Made by a program: the position numbers and the translations under genes. Under the pieces are notes generated by a model. The model searched no databases. It worked only from the letters and a program-made list of their open reading frames with translations, and was not told the DNA's origin. A stretch of 64,000 nt of DNA, from NCBI RefSeq assembly GCF_024397975.1, contig NZ_CP073745.1, forward strand, positions 763,501-827,500, in the 5' to 3' direction. Position 1 is the first letter of the stretch. Each line of letters starts with the position of its first letter. This DNA is from Bacterioplanoides sp. SCSIO 12839 (GTDB taxonomy: Bacteria > Pseudomonadota > Gammaproteobacteria > Pseudomonadales > Oceanobacteraceae). Shown here piece after piece: positions 34,972 to 44,037 of this stretch.

Positions 34972-35171
34972 AATTCATCTTCGACCTGTGCCGCAGCACA
35001 TAGATTTTGAGCGGCCTTGTGTTCGTGTTTTTTCTTTTTACTGAGTGCACGACAGGCATCGCTGCAATATTTAACGTCTTGCCAACAACGCTGCCATTTC
35101 TTACGCCAGGCAAATGGGCGCTGGCAGTGGTGGCAGGTTTTTTCAGGTAAATTCAGTTTTTTATGAGCCAT
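34968..35171 (-). CDS. DUF2256 small zinc-ribbon-like protein
   Basis: 67 aa, with the family pattern MAHKKLNLPEKTCHHC, RPFAWRKKW and VKYCSDACRALSKKKK. Two CxxC-type pairs (CHHC and CSDAC) suggest a zinc-binding knuckle, and the tail is lysine-rich. DUF2256 genes very often adjoin cryptochromes or photolyases. Its role is unknown; a DNA-binding or folding partner is possible. It overlaps cryptochrome DASH by four bases. Confidence 0.9.
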   Translation of the reverse strand: MAHKKLNLPEKTCHHCQRPFAWRKKWQRCWQDVKYCSDACRALSKKKKHEHKAAQNLCAAAQVEDEF

Positions 35172-35239
35172 AATTAATTTTGAACTCCATGATTAAATTT
35201 ATAGGTCATAGTTAATTTATGGGTTGCAGTTGAAGCCGG

Positions 35240-36784
35240 TTAAAGTTCATCAATGTTTGCCAATAAATAATCGGCTCGTTGAATCAGTGCTTGTTTTTTT
35301 TCATCATTCATTTTTTGCCAGTTGCGATACACCATGCTCATTCTTGGATTGTTTCCGAACTGTTGCTGGTGACGTTGAATAAAGTGCCAATACAAACTGT
35401 TAAACGGGCAGCTGTTGTTGTCGGTAGCGGTTGTCACCTTGTATTCGCAGTGTTTGCAATAATCCGACATTTTGTTGATGTAGTTACCCGAGGCGGCGTA
35501 AGGTTTGCTGCCAAGACGGCCACCATCAGCAAACATCACCATGCCGTGGGTGTTGGGCAGCTCGACCCATTCATAGGCGTCGGCATACACCGCCAGATAC
35601 CATTCGCCTATTTGTTGTGGTTCGATACCGGCCAATAACGCAAAATTTCCGGTAATCATCAGGCGTTGAATATGGTGGGCATAAGCATGTTGAAAGGTGT
35701 TTTCAAAACACTGACTCATGCAATGCATGCGGGTTTTTCCGTGCCAGTAATAAGCCGGTAATGAACGGTAATTATCCAGATGGTTGAGCGTGGCGTAGTC
35801 GGGCATCCATAACCAATAAATTCCCCGGACGTATTCACGCCAACCAATAACCTGACGGATAAAACCTTCAACCGCATTCAGCGGAGCCTGTTGGTTAACA
35901 TAGGCTTGTTCGGCTTTTTCACAGACTTCCAGCGCGGTTAATAATCCACAGTTTAAATATGGCGAAATCAGGCTATGAAACAGGGTGTGCTCGCCACTTT
36001 TCATAGCGTCCTGATAGGTACCAAAACTGGGCAGGCGATACTGAATAAAATGCTCCAGCTCGTTCAGTGCTTGTTGCCGGGTAGTGGCCCAATGAAAATG
36101 CTCCAGTGTTCCCGGATGGTCAGCAAACGCTTCTGCCACCAGAGTCAGCACTTCCTGGTCAATTGCGTCCCTTGGGTGAACAACACGGGGAACCAAAGGC
36201 ACTTCGCCGTTGTATCGTTTGCGGTTGTCCTGGTCGAAATTCCACTGATCGCCAATCGGTTTGTCCTGATCCATTAACAAACCGGTTTTACGACGCATTT
36301 CACGATAAAAATATTCCATGCGCAGTTGTTTGCGCCCAGAGGCCCAGCGACGGAACTCATCCGCTGAGCAGATAAAACGATCATCTTCATAACACTCAAC
36401 GCTGATGCCGAGTGTTTCTTGCCACTGCTCATCGATGGCGTGCTGCAGTCGATGCTCACCACACTCAGTGACAACGACGGCTTCAAATGGATTTGCTGGA
36501 TCAGAGTGCTGGCTACAACACCAGGCAATTACGTCCAGCAGCGATTGTCTTGGGCTGTTGCGATCAAATTGATGGTAAATAACCCGCCAGCCCTGTTGCT
36601 GTAACTCCTCTGCAAAATGGCGCATTGCACTGAATAGCAGGGCAATTTTTTGCTGATGATGGGCGACATACTGGGCCTCTTCGGCAACTTCAGCGAGCAA
36701 CAAGAGATCTGTCTGAGGGTTTAATGCTCTCAGGCTGGCCAGTTGATGTGTGAGCTGATCGCCCAGGATAATACCGAGTTTCAT
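35240..36784 (-). CDS. cryB: CryB/FeS-type photolyase-related protein, probable (6-4) photolyase
   Basis: 514 aa of the iron-sulfur bacterial cryptochrome/photolyase branch (PhrB of Agrobacterium, CryB of Rhodobacter). N-terminus KLGIILGDQLTHQLASL is typical. FAD domain: FIRQVIGWREYVRGIYW, RMHCMSQC, HIQRLMITGNFALL, and WVELPNTHGMVMFADGG. Cysteines in CKHC, SCPFNSLYWH and an earlier position supply the [4Fe-4S] cluster. It repairs (6-4) photoproducts or acts as a light regulator. No ribosome binding site is visible and the -10 is six bases before ATG, so the mRNA may be leaderless. Confidence 0.93.
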   Translation of the reverse strand: MKLGIILGDQLTHQLASLRALNPQTDLLLLAEVAEEAQYVAHHQQKIALLFSAMRHFAEELQQQGWRVIYHQFDRNSPRQSLLDVIAWCCSQHSDPANPFEAVVVTECGEHRLQHAIDEQWQETLGISVECYEDDRFICSADEFRRWASGRKQLRMEYFYREMRRKTGLLMDQDKPIGDQWNFDQDNRKRYNGEVPLVPRVVHPRDAIDQEVLTLVAEAFADHPGTLEHFHWATTRQQALNELEHFIQYRLPSFGTYQDAMKSGEHTLFHSLISPYLNCGLLTALEVCEKAEQAYVNQQAPLNAVEGFIRQVIGWREYVRGIYWLWMPDYATLNHLDNYRSLPAYYWHGKTRMHCMSQCFENTFQHAYAHHIQRLMITGNFALLAGIEPQQIGEWYLAVYADAYEWVELPNTHGMVMFADGGRLGSKPYAASGNYINKMSDYCKHCEYKVTTATDNNSCPFNSLYWHFIQRHQQQFGNNPRMSMVYRNWQKMNDEKKQALIQRADYLLANIDEL

Positions 36785-36790
36785 ATACTG

Positions 36791-36821
36791 ATTGTAGATT
36801 TTATGTATAGGTAATGTATAG
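36791..36821 (-). promoter_or_regulatory. Promoter of the CryB operon with CTATACAT direct repeat
   Basis: On the minus strand the -35 TATACA (36820-36815) lies in a CTATACAT repeat, and the second CTATACAT follows 11 bases later inside the spacer. The -10 TACAAT (36796-36791) is 18 bases from the -35. Transcription should begin at or next to the ATG at 36784. The layout copies that at 27667-27697. Confidence 0.65.
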
Positions 36822-37023
36822 ATAATGATTGAAAAATTCCAGACAAGAAGACACTACTGTCATAAATGGTGTGTACTTAGTGATTCGTGTTGAAGGGAAA
36901 GGCCAAATAACGTTTCTTTGTGGGCGTGTGCGATAGCTCAATAAAACTGCCTTTCATAACAGCTGTGACTTTTATCCATAACCTGAGCACAGTACTCTGT
37001 AAAAAAAGATGAGAGAGAGCGTT

Positions 37024-38544
37024 ATGCCCGAGAAAATTTTGTTGGCGGATGCCTATGGTTTGTTGATCCTGTTGGGGCTGCTCGCGGCGCTGGTGATTGG
37101 CGGGATACTTTGGGTGGTGATGGCGTATATCATTGATGTGACTCAGACTCGTCATACCGTCAGGCGTAACTTCCCGGTGATCGGTCGTTTCCGTTACACC
37201 TTTGAGCATCTGGGCGAGTTTTTCCGCCAGTATTTCTTTGCCATGGACCGTGAAGAGATGCCGTTTAACCGGGCGGAGCGGGCCTGGGCCTACAAAGCCG
37301 CAAAAAAAGTGAATACCACTGTCGCATTTGGTTCGACCCGGCGTCTCGACATTCCGGGAACCGTACTGTTTGTGAATAGCCCCTTTCCGGCCTTAAAACA
37401 GACCTTTGCTGAGCCTGCTGATATCACCATTGGCAAACATTGTCGTCATCCGTATACCACCCGCTCTGTGATCAATATTTCTGCCATGAGTTATGGTGCA
37501 TTGTCGAAGCCTGCCATTCAGGCGCTGTCCCATGGTGCTAAACAGGCAGGCTGTTGGATGAATTCCGGTGAGGGCGGTATTTCTCCGTTTCATCTGGAGA
37601 GTGGTTGTGATCTGGTGGCTCAGATTGGTACGGCTAAATACGGTGTCAGGACACCGGATGGACAGCTGGATGACGATAAGCTGCGCGAAATTGCTGCTCA
37701 TGAGCAAGTGCGGATGTTCGAAATCAAGCTCAGTCAGGGCGCTAAGCCAGGCAAAGGCGGGATGTTACCTGGTTCAAAAGTGACGGCTGAAATTGCGGCG
37801 ATTCGTGGCATCGCAGAAGGTGAAGACTCCATCAGCCCGAATGGCCATCCGGATATTCGTTCGGTGGATGATCTGCTGGATATGATCGCTCATATCCGCT
37901 CCGTGACGGGTAAGCCGGTTGGTTTCAAAACCGTGTTGGGCGGCATGGACTGGATTCACGAGTTATGCCACGAAATTATTCAGCGCGGCATTGAAAGTGC
38001 CCCTGACTTTATTACGCTCGATGGTGCTGAAGGCGGAACCGGAGCGGCGCCACAACCGTTGCTGGATTATATGGGCTTACCGCTGAATCAGTCGTTACCT
38101 ATGCTGATCGACACGCTGGATGGCTTTAATTTACGCCCGCGTGTGCGGGTGATTGCTTCGGGTAAACTCATCAATCCGGACCGGGTGGCCTGGGCGCTTT
38201 GTACCGGTGCCGACTTTGTCGTATCCGCCCGTGGTTTTATGTTTGCGTTGGGGTGTATTCAGGCGCTGCAATGTAATAACAACCAGTGCCCAACCGGGAT
38301 TACCACCCACAATCCAAAACTGCAGAATGGCCTGGTGGTGGCAGATAAAGCTCAACGGGTCGCACAATACGTCGATTCCATGGTGCAGGAAGTGGGCATT
38401 ATTGCCCATTCATGTGGTGTTGAAGAGCCGCGTAAGTTACGCCGTAATCACGCCCGGATTGTTCAGCCAAGTGGTGCGGCGGTGTTGTTATCGGATTTAT
38501 ATGCCGGCAATGATTTCCGCTCGGATAACCGCTTTATTCGTTAA
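37024..38544 (+). CDS. FMN-binding glutamate-synthase-like protein
   Basis: 506 aa. One N-terminal membrane segment (LLILLGLLAALVIGGILWVVMA) anchors a GltB-like FMN/iron-sulfur domain: MSYGALSKPAIQALSHGAK, NSGEGGISPFH, LSQGAKPGKGG and the cysteine cluster GCIQALQCNNNQCPTGI. ATG 37024 is chosen because purine-rich GAGAGAG is spaced for it; another ATG at 37009 lacks a site. Glutaminase and NADPH domains are missing, so it is not a complete glutamate synthase. It is divergent from cryB. Its electron donor and substrate are unknown. Confidence 0.88.
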   Translation: MPEKILLADAYGLLILLGLLAALVIGGILWVVMAYIIDVTQTRHTVRRNFPVIGRFRYTFEHLGEFFRQYFFAMDREEMPFNRAERAWAYKAAKKVNTTVAFGSTRRLDIPGTVLFVNSPFPALKQTFAEPADITIGKHCRHPYTTRSVINISAMSYGALSKPAIQALSHGAKQAGCWMNSGEGGISPFHLESGCDLVAQIGTAKYGVRTPDGQLDDDKLREIAAHEQVRMFEIKLSQGAKPGKGGMLPGSKVTAEIAAIRGIAEGEDSISPNGHPDIRSVDDLLDMIAHIRSVTGKPVGFKTVLGGMDWIHELCHEIIQRGIESAPDFITLDGAEGGTGAAPQPLLDYMGLPLNQSLPMLIDTLDGFNLRPRVRVIASGKLINPDRVAWALCTGADFVVSARGFMFALGCIQALQCNNNQCPTGITTHNPKLQNGLVVADKAQRVAQYVDSMVQEVGIIAHSCGVEEPRKLRRNHARIVQPSGAAVLLSDLYAGNDFRSDNRFIR

Positions 38545-38562
38545 CGCTGTTTTTCTTAATCC

Positions 38563-38595
38563 ACGTTTTGGCTCTGTTGACCAGGGCCAAAACGT
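38563..38595. repeat. 10-bp inverted repeat after the FMN protein gene
   Basis: ACGTTTTGGC (38563-38572) and GCCAAAACGT (38586-38595) are exact inverted repeats 13 bases apart, with no T-run. They may help to stabilise the 3' end or serve as a protein site. Confidence 0.8.
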
Positions 38596-38649
38596 AACTA
38601 TTGATACTTTATTCAGTAAACAACCGTTGATTTAAGTCACACTCTTGTA

Positions 38650-38673
38650 ACTCTGTCTGGCAGAGTCCTTTTT
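38650..38673 (+). terminator. Terminator after the FMN protein gene
   Basis: ACTCTG-TCTGG-CAGAGT (38650-38666) is followed by CCTTTTT. It is a clear Rho-independent terminator and isolates the next GGDEF-EAL gene. Confidence 0.8.
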
Positions 38674-38787
38674 GCTTTTCTATCCTTCGCCATTATTTAG
38701 GCAATCATTTCATCGATGGTGCTGTCGTGACCGGGCTAATTGCAGGTCATGCTCCCGGCCAATTGAAGTCGTGTGGTTATTGTTGGT

Positions 38788-41049
38788 ATGGCACTGTTAA
38801 AGAAAAACACCTGGCTATTATACGCGCTGTTTGTTGTGATCAGCGTGCTGTTGGCTGTGATGTCAACGTACATGCGTTGGGATAATTTAGTTGAAAGTCA
38901 GAAACAGCAGCAAGCTCATCGGGCTGAGCAGGTGGCATCCAGTATTGAAGCCATTCTTCTTAGCCATGAGATGTTACTGGATCTGCTTGGACAGCAACTG
39001 CTGAATGAATATCAGGATCTGAATGATGTTCGCTCCCCAAAGTTGTTGGACGATTTGATGGTTATCAACCCTTCAGTCATTGGCTTTGGTCTGGCACGCC
39101 CTGACGGTCAGCTGGTACTGGTTAATTCGGCACAAGATCGTGAGCAGCTGCCCAATCTATTGCACCAGGAAGCCAGTCGAGACTCCTTTCTGTATACCCT
39201 GCAAGCCTCTGGCATGGTGTTGGGGAGAACTTATTTTCTCAAAGCCATTGGCTCATGGGGAATTCCAATCCGGAAAGCGCTGCGTAATGAACAAGGTAAC
39301 GTCATCGCGGTGATGACGGCGGGGATTAAAATTGAAGGTGGCGCCCGTATTTTTGAGAAGGACCTGCACTTTTCCAACACGGATGAAGTCAGCCTGGTAC
39401 GAGATCGGGATCATTATTTTCAATACCAATCATCCGTGAATGATGATCTGGATGAGATATACCAGAGCCCAATTAATCCTGAGCGGTTAGATGCAAGCCT
39501 GTTGCAGCTAACACGCAACGGACAAGCGCTGGCGGCTGTAAAAGCATTGAAAGAAGCCCGCACTTATATTGTTCATCATCCAAAAGGGTACCGTATAGAA
39601 GCGGCTGTGTACGAACCCAAGCATGAACTCTGGGTCTTTGCTTCCAGCTGTTTGCTGGATACTTTCAAACAGTTTATCGCCTCGATGATGATTTATGTGG
39701 TCATCTTTGTATTTGTTCAGGTGATGGTTTTTTCTCTGTTTCGCTCGATTGTTCGCTCAGAGAAACAAACGATTAAACAACTGGAATACCTTGCCACCCA
39801 TGATGCATTAACGCAGTTACCCAATCGTCAATACCTGATCAATCATATACAGCAGCTGGTTCACACCAATCCGGATGGCTTTTCGCTGCTGTTTCTCGAT
39901 ATCAATAATTTTAAGGGGATTAATGATAGCTTCGGTCATGATTATGGTGATCAGGTGTTGAAGCAAATGGGCAATAAAATGCAAACTGCTTTGGTTACCG
40001 ATGAATTTCTCGTCCGCCTGGGCAGCGATGAGTTTGTCGTAGTCACACCGGAGTGCAGGGAAGATAAGTTAACTCAAAAATGTGAGCAGCTGGCGTCAAC
40101 ATTACAGGGTGCCAATTGGATTCAGGGCCTGAAATTACACGTCGAAGTCAGCATTGGAGTTGCTTGTTATCCGCAGCATGGCCAGAACCTCAATGCTTTA
40201 TTACGGGCGGCGGATGTGGCCATGTATAAAGCCAAATCGGATAAAACCGGTATTGAGTTTTATCAGCACGATGTGGATAACGCTTATCTGAAAAACTATC
40301 GCATTGAACAAGCATTACGCAGTGCCATTGGTACCGATGAGCTGTATATGTTTTATCAGCCTCAGGTGGATCACCATGGCCAAATGATTGGTGTGGAAGC
40401 TTTGGTGCGTTGGCTTCATCCTGAAATGGGCTTTATTTCACCGGCCCGGTTTATTCCGATTGCTGAGACCAGTGATCTGATGACGACATTGGGGGCATTT
40501 GTTGTTGAGCGAACTTTAAGTGAAATGAGTCAGTTACGGCAGCAGTCGGGCAAAAGTTTTACGGTGTCGATTAATATTTCCGTACGTCAATTGATGCACA
40601 GCAGCTTTATTGATGGTTTGATGGCACAGGTCTGCCAGTATCAGTTTCAGCCTCAGGATATTATTCTGGAGATTACTGAAAACCTGTTCATTGAAGATAT
40701 GAATAACGTCGGCCGTATTATCATTGAGCTGCAAACTAAGGGGTTTAACATTTCTTTAGACGATTTTGGTACCGGCTATTCATCACTTAATGTACTGCAG
40801 AAGCTGCCCATTGATGAGTTGAAGGTCGACAAAAGTTTTGTTGATGACATTACCCGCGATGAAAAAGCCCGGAAGATGATTAAAAATATCATCGCGATTG
40901 GTAAAAATTACGGCATGTCTGTGCTGGCCGAGGGTGTTGAGACAGCGCATCAGGCGCGTATGTTAAGTAACTTTGGCTGCGATTATTTTCAGGGTTATCT
41001 GTTTGCTAAACCTATGTCAGCCAATGATCTGCGTGAATATCTTCAATAA
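38788..41049 (+). CDS. Membrane sensor with degenerate GGDEF and intact EAL domains
   Basis: 753 aa. A membrane segment (WLLYALFVVISVLLAVM) precedes a periplasmic sensing domain of about 260 residues and a second segment (MMIYVVIFVFVQVMVFSLF). The GGDEF domain reads RLGSDEF, so diguanylate cyclase activity is doubtful. The EAL domain is complete: VEALVRW, EITEN, DDFGTGYSSL, KVDKSF, AEGVET. It probably hydrolyses cyclic di-GMP. I use ATG 38788; an in-frame GTG at 38773 also exists, and neither has a strong ribosome binding site. A terminator follows. Confidence 0.92.
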   Translation: MALLKKNTWLLYALFVVISVLLAVMSTYMRWDNLVESQKQQQAHRAEQVASSIEAILLSHEMLLDLLGQQLLNEYQDLNDVRSPKLLDDLMVINPSVIGFGLARPDGQLVLVNSAQDREQLPNLLHQEASRDSFLYTLQASGMVLGRTYFLKAIGSWGIPIRKALRNEQGNVIAVMTAGIKIEGGARIFEKDLHFSNTDEVSLVRDRDHYFQYQSSVNDDLDEIYQSPINPERLDASLLQLTRNGQALAAVKALKEARTYIVHHPKGYRIEAAVYEPKHELWVFASSCLLDTFKQFIASMMIYVVIFVFVQVMVFSLFRSIVRSEKQTIKQLEYLATHDALTQLPNRQYLINHIQQLVHTNPDGFSLLFLDINNFKGINDSFGHDYGDQVLKQMGNKMQTALVTDEFLVRLGSDEFVVVTPECREDKLTQKCEQLASTLQGANWIQGLKLHVEVSIGVACYPQHGQNLNALLRAADVAMYKAKSDKTGIEFYQHDVDNAYLKNYRIEQALRSAIGTDELYMFYQPQVDHHGQMIGVEALVRWLHPEMGFISPARFIPIAETSDLMTTLGAFVVERTLSEMSQLRQQSGKSFTVSINISVRQLMHSSFIDGLMAQVCQYQFQPQDIILEITENLFIEDMNNVGRIIIELQTKGFNISLDDFGTGYSSLNVLQKLPIDELKVDKSFVDDITRDEKARKMIKNIIAIGKNYGMSVLAEGVETAHQARMLSNFGCDYFQGYLFAKPMSANDLREYLQ

Positions 41050-41051
41050 TC

Positions 41052-41084
41052 GAAGTCTCAGAATTATTCTGAGACTTCTTTTTC
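41052..41084 (+). terminator. Strong terminator between the two GGDEF-EAL genes
   Basis: GAAGTCTCAGAAT (41052-41064) pairs fully with ATTCTGAGACTTC (41066-41078), followed by a run of T residues. The two c-di-GMP genes are therefore transcribed separately. Confidence 0.92.
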
Positions 41085-41269
41085 AGAATTTATAAAAATC
41101 AAATCTGACAATATCGGTTAAACCTCCTAAAAGTAACGGTTTAAACCTGTACTTTTTCTGTATTAGCGTCTTTAATTCGTACAGCAAAGTGTGTAACTGC
41201 TGTGTTTATTAATATGCTCAGTTCACCCTTATATTTGGCTAGGTTCCCTTGGATTCTCAGTAGCTGTAC

Positions 41270-43273
41270 ATGATGTTGCCTCACCTGAATACTTTAACCG
41301 CAGGTCAACTCAGATCGCCGATCTGGGTCTATGACGTTGTTGGTCAAAAAATGGTCTGGGCTAACCACGCTGCGCTCAGTCTTTGGGAGGCTGACAGCCT
41401 GGAAGAATTTTGTCAGCGAGACTTCTCGCAAGATCAATCCGAAGCTGTTCAACAAACCTTACATGGTTACCTGGAGCGTTTTACCCAGCATGAACAAGTG
41501 GATGTTTGGTGGGAAATTACTCCTAAGGGCATCAAAAAACGGGTATTTATCCGCTTGTCGGGTGTCTGGATAACTGCGGACGATGGCATCCAGCGCTTAG
41601 CTATGTTGCTAGAAGGGCAATATTCTCCGGAGCTGCTGAATGCAGGTGATATCCCATCGGCAGCGATGGCGGTTCTGTTTGATCGTTATGGCACGCTGAT
41701 CAGTAGTAACCCACCATTTCAGGAGCAGTTTGGTGCGGATGTTATTGAGTTGCAGAGCATCTTACCGCAGGAAACCGGCCTCAGTTATATCCAATCGATG
41801 GGGTCCTTGGGTCACGATATCGAATTAAATACCCAGCTGGGTATGCGTTGGCATCATGCTGAAGTCTCGATTCAACACAGTGCCGGGCAGCACAACAGTG
41901 AACGCGCGCCTTATTATGTACTGACACTGATTGATATTCAGGAACGCAAACTGCGCGAGATCGAAACGGCCAATGAAGCGCGTTCTGATTTATTAACGGG
42001 TTTATTAAACCGCCGTGGTTTACTGCAGTATATGAGCAGTCACAAAGGTGATGATTACACTCTGTTTTATATTGATCTGGACGGTTTTAAGCCCATCAAT
42101 GATAGCTATGGTCATAATGCCGGGGATGAATTATTACGGCATCTGGCGAATGTGCTGATGCATCAGGAGGGCAAAAAAATCTGTGCCCGCCTGGGTGGTG
42201 ATGAATTTGTGGTTGTTTTCCTTGAAGCATTGAAAGAAGCGGAGATACGGTTACGTGCTGATAATCTGCTGTATGATTTATCACGTAAAGTCACCGTTGC
42301 TAATGACTGCCTGGTCCGTGTGTCGGGCAGTGTTGGAGTGGCCTCGGCACCGCAGGATTCAACCGATATATACGAATTAATTGTGCAGGCTGATGCAGCC
42401 ATGTACGAAGCGAAAAAGCAGGGACGAAACCGGGCCGTTTTGTATCAGTCGGGCATGGAATCCAATATGTTGCGGCGCACGCAGATCCTGCAGTTTATGG
42501 ATGGTGCCATTGCCAATCATCAATTTGAATTGCATTACCAGCCGATTATTAATGGTCACAATGGTCAGACCGTGCTGATGGAAGCGTTGATTCGCTGGCA
42601 CCATCCGACCATGGGGCCTTTGTCTCCATTGGAGTTTATTGCTGTAGCGGAAGACAGTGGCAAAATAGCAAATTTAGAATCCTGGGTTATTCGTCGCGTT
42701 TGTCAGGATCTGCCGGTCATTCGTCAGAACTTCAGCGATGATGTGCGCATCACCATTAATATTTCCGGAGCCCATTTAATTCAGCCGGACTTCGTCAGTA
42801 AACTCATGTCATTACTGGCCGAATATCAGTGTACACCACAGGACTTTGTACTGGAGCTGACGGAAAGTGTTCTGGTTCCGGTGATCGAAGACAATAATAG
42901 TTGTCTGGATGAACTGGTGGAACAGGGTTTTCAACTGGCGATTGATGACTTTGGAACCGGTTATTCATCGTTGGCCTATATCAGCCAGCTTCCGGCACAG
43001 TTTGTCAAAATTGATAAGGCGTTTATTGATCGTTTACATCAGGATCAGAACACCTTGTTATTTATTCGTGACCTTTGCCACAAATTTAATATGCAGTGTA
43101 TCGCCGAAGGGGTTGAGCAGCTGGATCAGACAACGATTCTTAATGGTGCCGACATCCTGCTGCAACAAGGCTATTATTACGCCCGGCCGCAGCCACTGGG
43201 GTCGTTCGAAAAGGACGGAGCTTGTGGAACCGGTACCGGTGTGTTTACCACTCAATCCCGGCTTGGGCCTTAA
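41270..43273 (+). CDS. PAS-GGDEF-EAL cyclic di-GMP protein, soluble
   Basis: 667 aa without membrane segments. Two PAS-like regions (IWVYDVVGQKMVWANHAAL, and a second near residue 140, MAVLFDRYGTLISS) precede GGDEF (RLGGDEF) and EAL (MEALIRW, LTESV, DDFGTGYSSL, KIDKAF, AEGVEQ) domains, both with intact signature residues. It may both make and break cyclic di-GMP in response to a cytosolic signal. The ribosome binding site is weak. Its 3' end overlaps cobO on the other strand by 29 bases. Confidence 0.92.
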   Translation: MMLPHLNTLTAGQLRSPIWVYDVVGQKMVWANHAALSLWEADSLEEFCQRDFSQDQSEAVQQTLHGYLERFTQHEQVDVWWEITPKGIKKRVFIRLSGVWITADDGIQRLAMLLEGQYSPELLNAGDIPSAAMAVLFDRYGTLISSNPPFQEQFGADVIELQSILPQETGLSYIQSMGSLGHDIELNTQLGMRWHHAEVSIQHSAGQHNSERAPYYVLTLIDIQERKLREIETANEARSDLLTGLLNRRGLLQYMSSHKGDDYTLFYIDLDGFKPINDSYGHNAGDELLRHLANVLMHQEGKKICARLGGDEFVVVFLEALKEAEIRLRADNLLYDLSRKVTVANDCLVRVSGSVGVASAPQDSTDIYELIVQADAAMYEAKKQGRNRAVLYQSGMESNMLRRTQILQFMDGAIANHQFELHYQPIINGHNGQTVLMEALIRWHHPTMGPLSPLEFIAVAEDSGKIANLESWVIRRVCQDLPVIRQNFSDDVRITINISGAHLIQPDFVSKLMSLLAEYQCTPQDFVLELTESVLVPVIEDNNSCLDELVEQGFQLAIDDFGTGYSSLAYISQLPAQFVKIDKAFIDRLHQDQNTLLFIRDLCHKFNMQCIAEGVEQLDQTTILNGADILLQQGYYYARPQPLGSFEKDGACGTGTGVFTTQSRLGP

Positions 43274-43892
43274 CGCCGGCTTTAAAGGCGTGTTTTTCCA
43301 TTTTCATGTCGGTAACGGTGTCGGCATATTCACGTAACGCAGACGGTGCACCACGGCCGGTCAGAATCACGTTCTGATCTTTTGGGCGATTATCCAGCGC
43401 GTCTTTTAACGTATCCCAATCTAATAATTTGTAAGCCAGCATATAGGTGATTTCATCAAACATCACGGTGCGCAATTCCGGGTTTTGCAGCATGGCTTTG
43501 GCTTTGGGCCAAACGGCATCGAATGCGCGTTGGTCACGCTCTCTGTCCTGGGTTTCCCAGGTAAAACCCGACCCCATCACTTCATGCTCGAGGCCATCAA
43601 GCTGTTTAAGAATCGTTGCTTCACCACAGTCCCAGGTGCCTTTAATAAATTGAACAATGCCTGCTTTATAGCCGTGGCCCAGTGTTCTGATGACGGTACC
43701 AAAGCCAGAGCTGCTTTTACCTTTACCGGTGCCGGTTAATACAATCACAACGCCACGTTCTTCCTGAGCACGGGCTATAGCAGCGTCTACCTTGGCTTTA
43801 TGACGAGCCATTTTTTCTTTATGGCGCTCTGCCGCGCGATCTTCCTGTGTTTGCTCGTTTTGCTCGCCTGTGTGTGGTGTTGATTCGCTCAT
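43245..43892 (-). CDS. cobO: Corrinoid adenosyltransferase, CobO/BtuR type
   Basis: 215 aa. Transfers adenosyl from ATP to the reduced corrinoid cobalt, giving adenosylcobalamin or its precursor. The P-loop is GTGKGKSSSGFG, with VMFDEITYML and LTGRGAP further on. The N-terminal 50 residues are a charged extension (RAAERHKEKMARHKAK). ATG 43892 has GAGAG upstream; a GTG at 43928 is in frame but lacks a site. It stands alone, divergent from aceE, away from the other B12 genes. Confidence 0.93.
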   Translation of the reverse strand: MSESTPHTGEQNEQTQEDRAAERHKEKMARHKAKVDAAIARAQEERGVVIVLTGTGKGKSSSGFGTVIRTLGHGYKAGIVQFIKGTWDCGEATILKQLDGLEHEVMGSGFTWETQDRERDQRAFDAVWPKAKAMLQNPELRTVMFDEITYMLAYKLLDWDTLKDALDNRPKDQNVILTGRGAPSALREYADTVTDMKMEKHAFKAGVKAQAGIEW

Positions 43893-44037
43893 GTTTTGTC
43901 TCTCTGTTTTGGCGACGGATTGGTTCACGCCCGTTCTTTGATCCCTTGACTATACTGGAATCAGGATTTGTTCTCACTCACCGCATCAAACACTCTGTCG
44001 CGCCATCATGTCAGGTGCGCTATTGCAGGAGCCACTA

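Noticed and set aside
38563..38595. Fourth copy of the three-way-junction family
   Set aside because: It is a simple 10-bp inverted repeat with a 13-base loop and no inner hairpins.
44008..44037. Upstream ATG as start of aceE
   Set aside because: AGGAG is correctly spaced only for ATG 44038, and the extra ten residues are not family-like.
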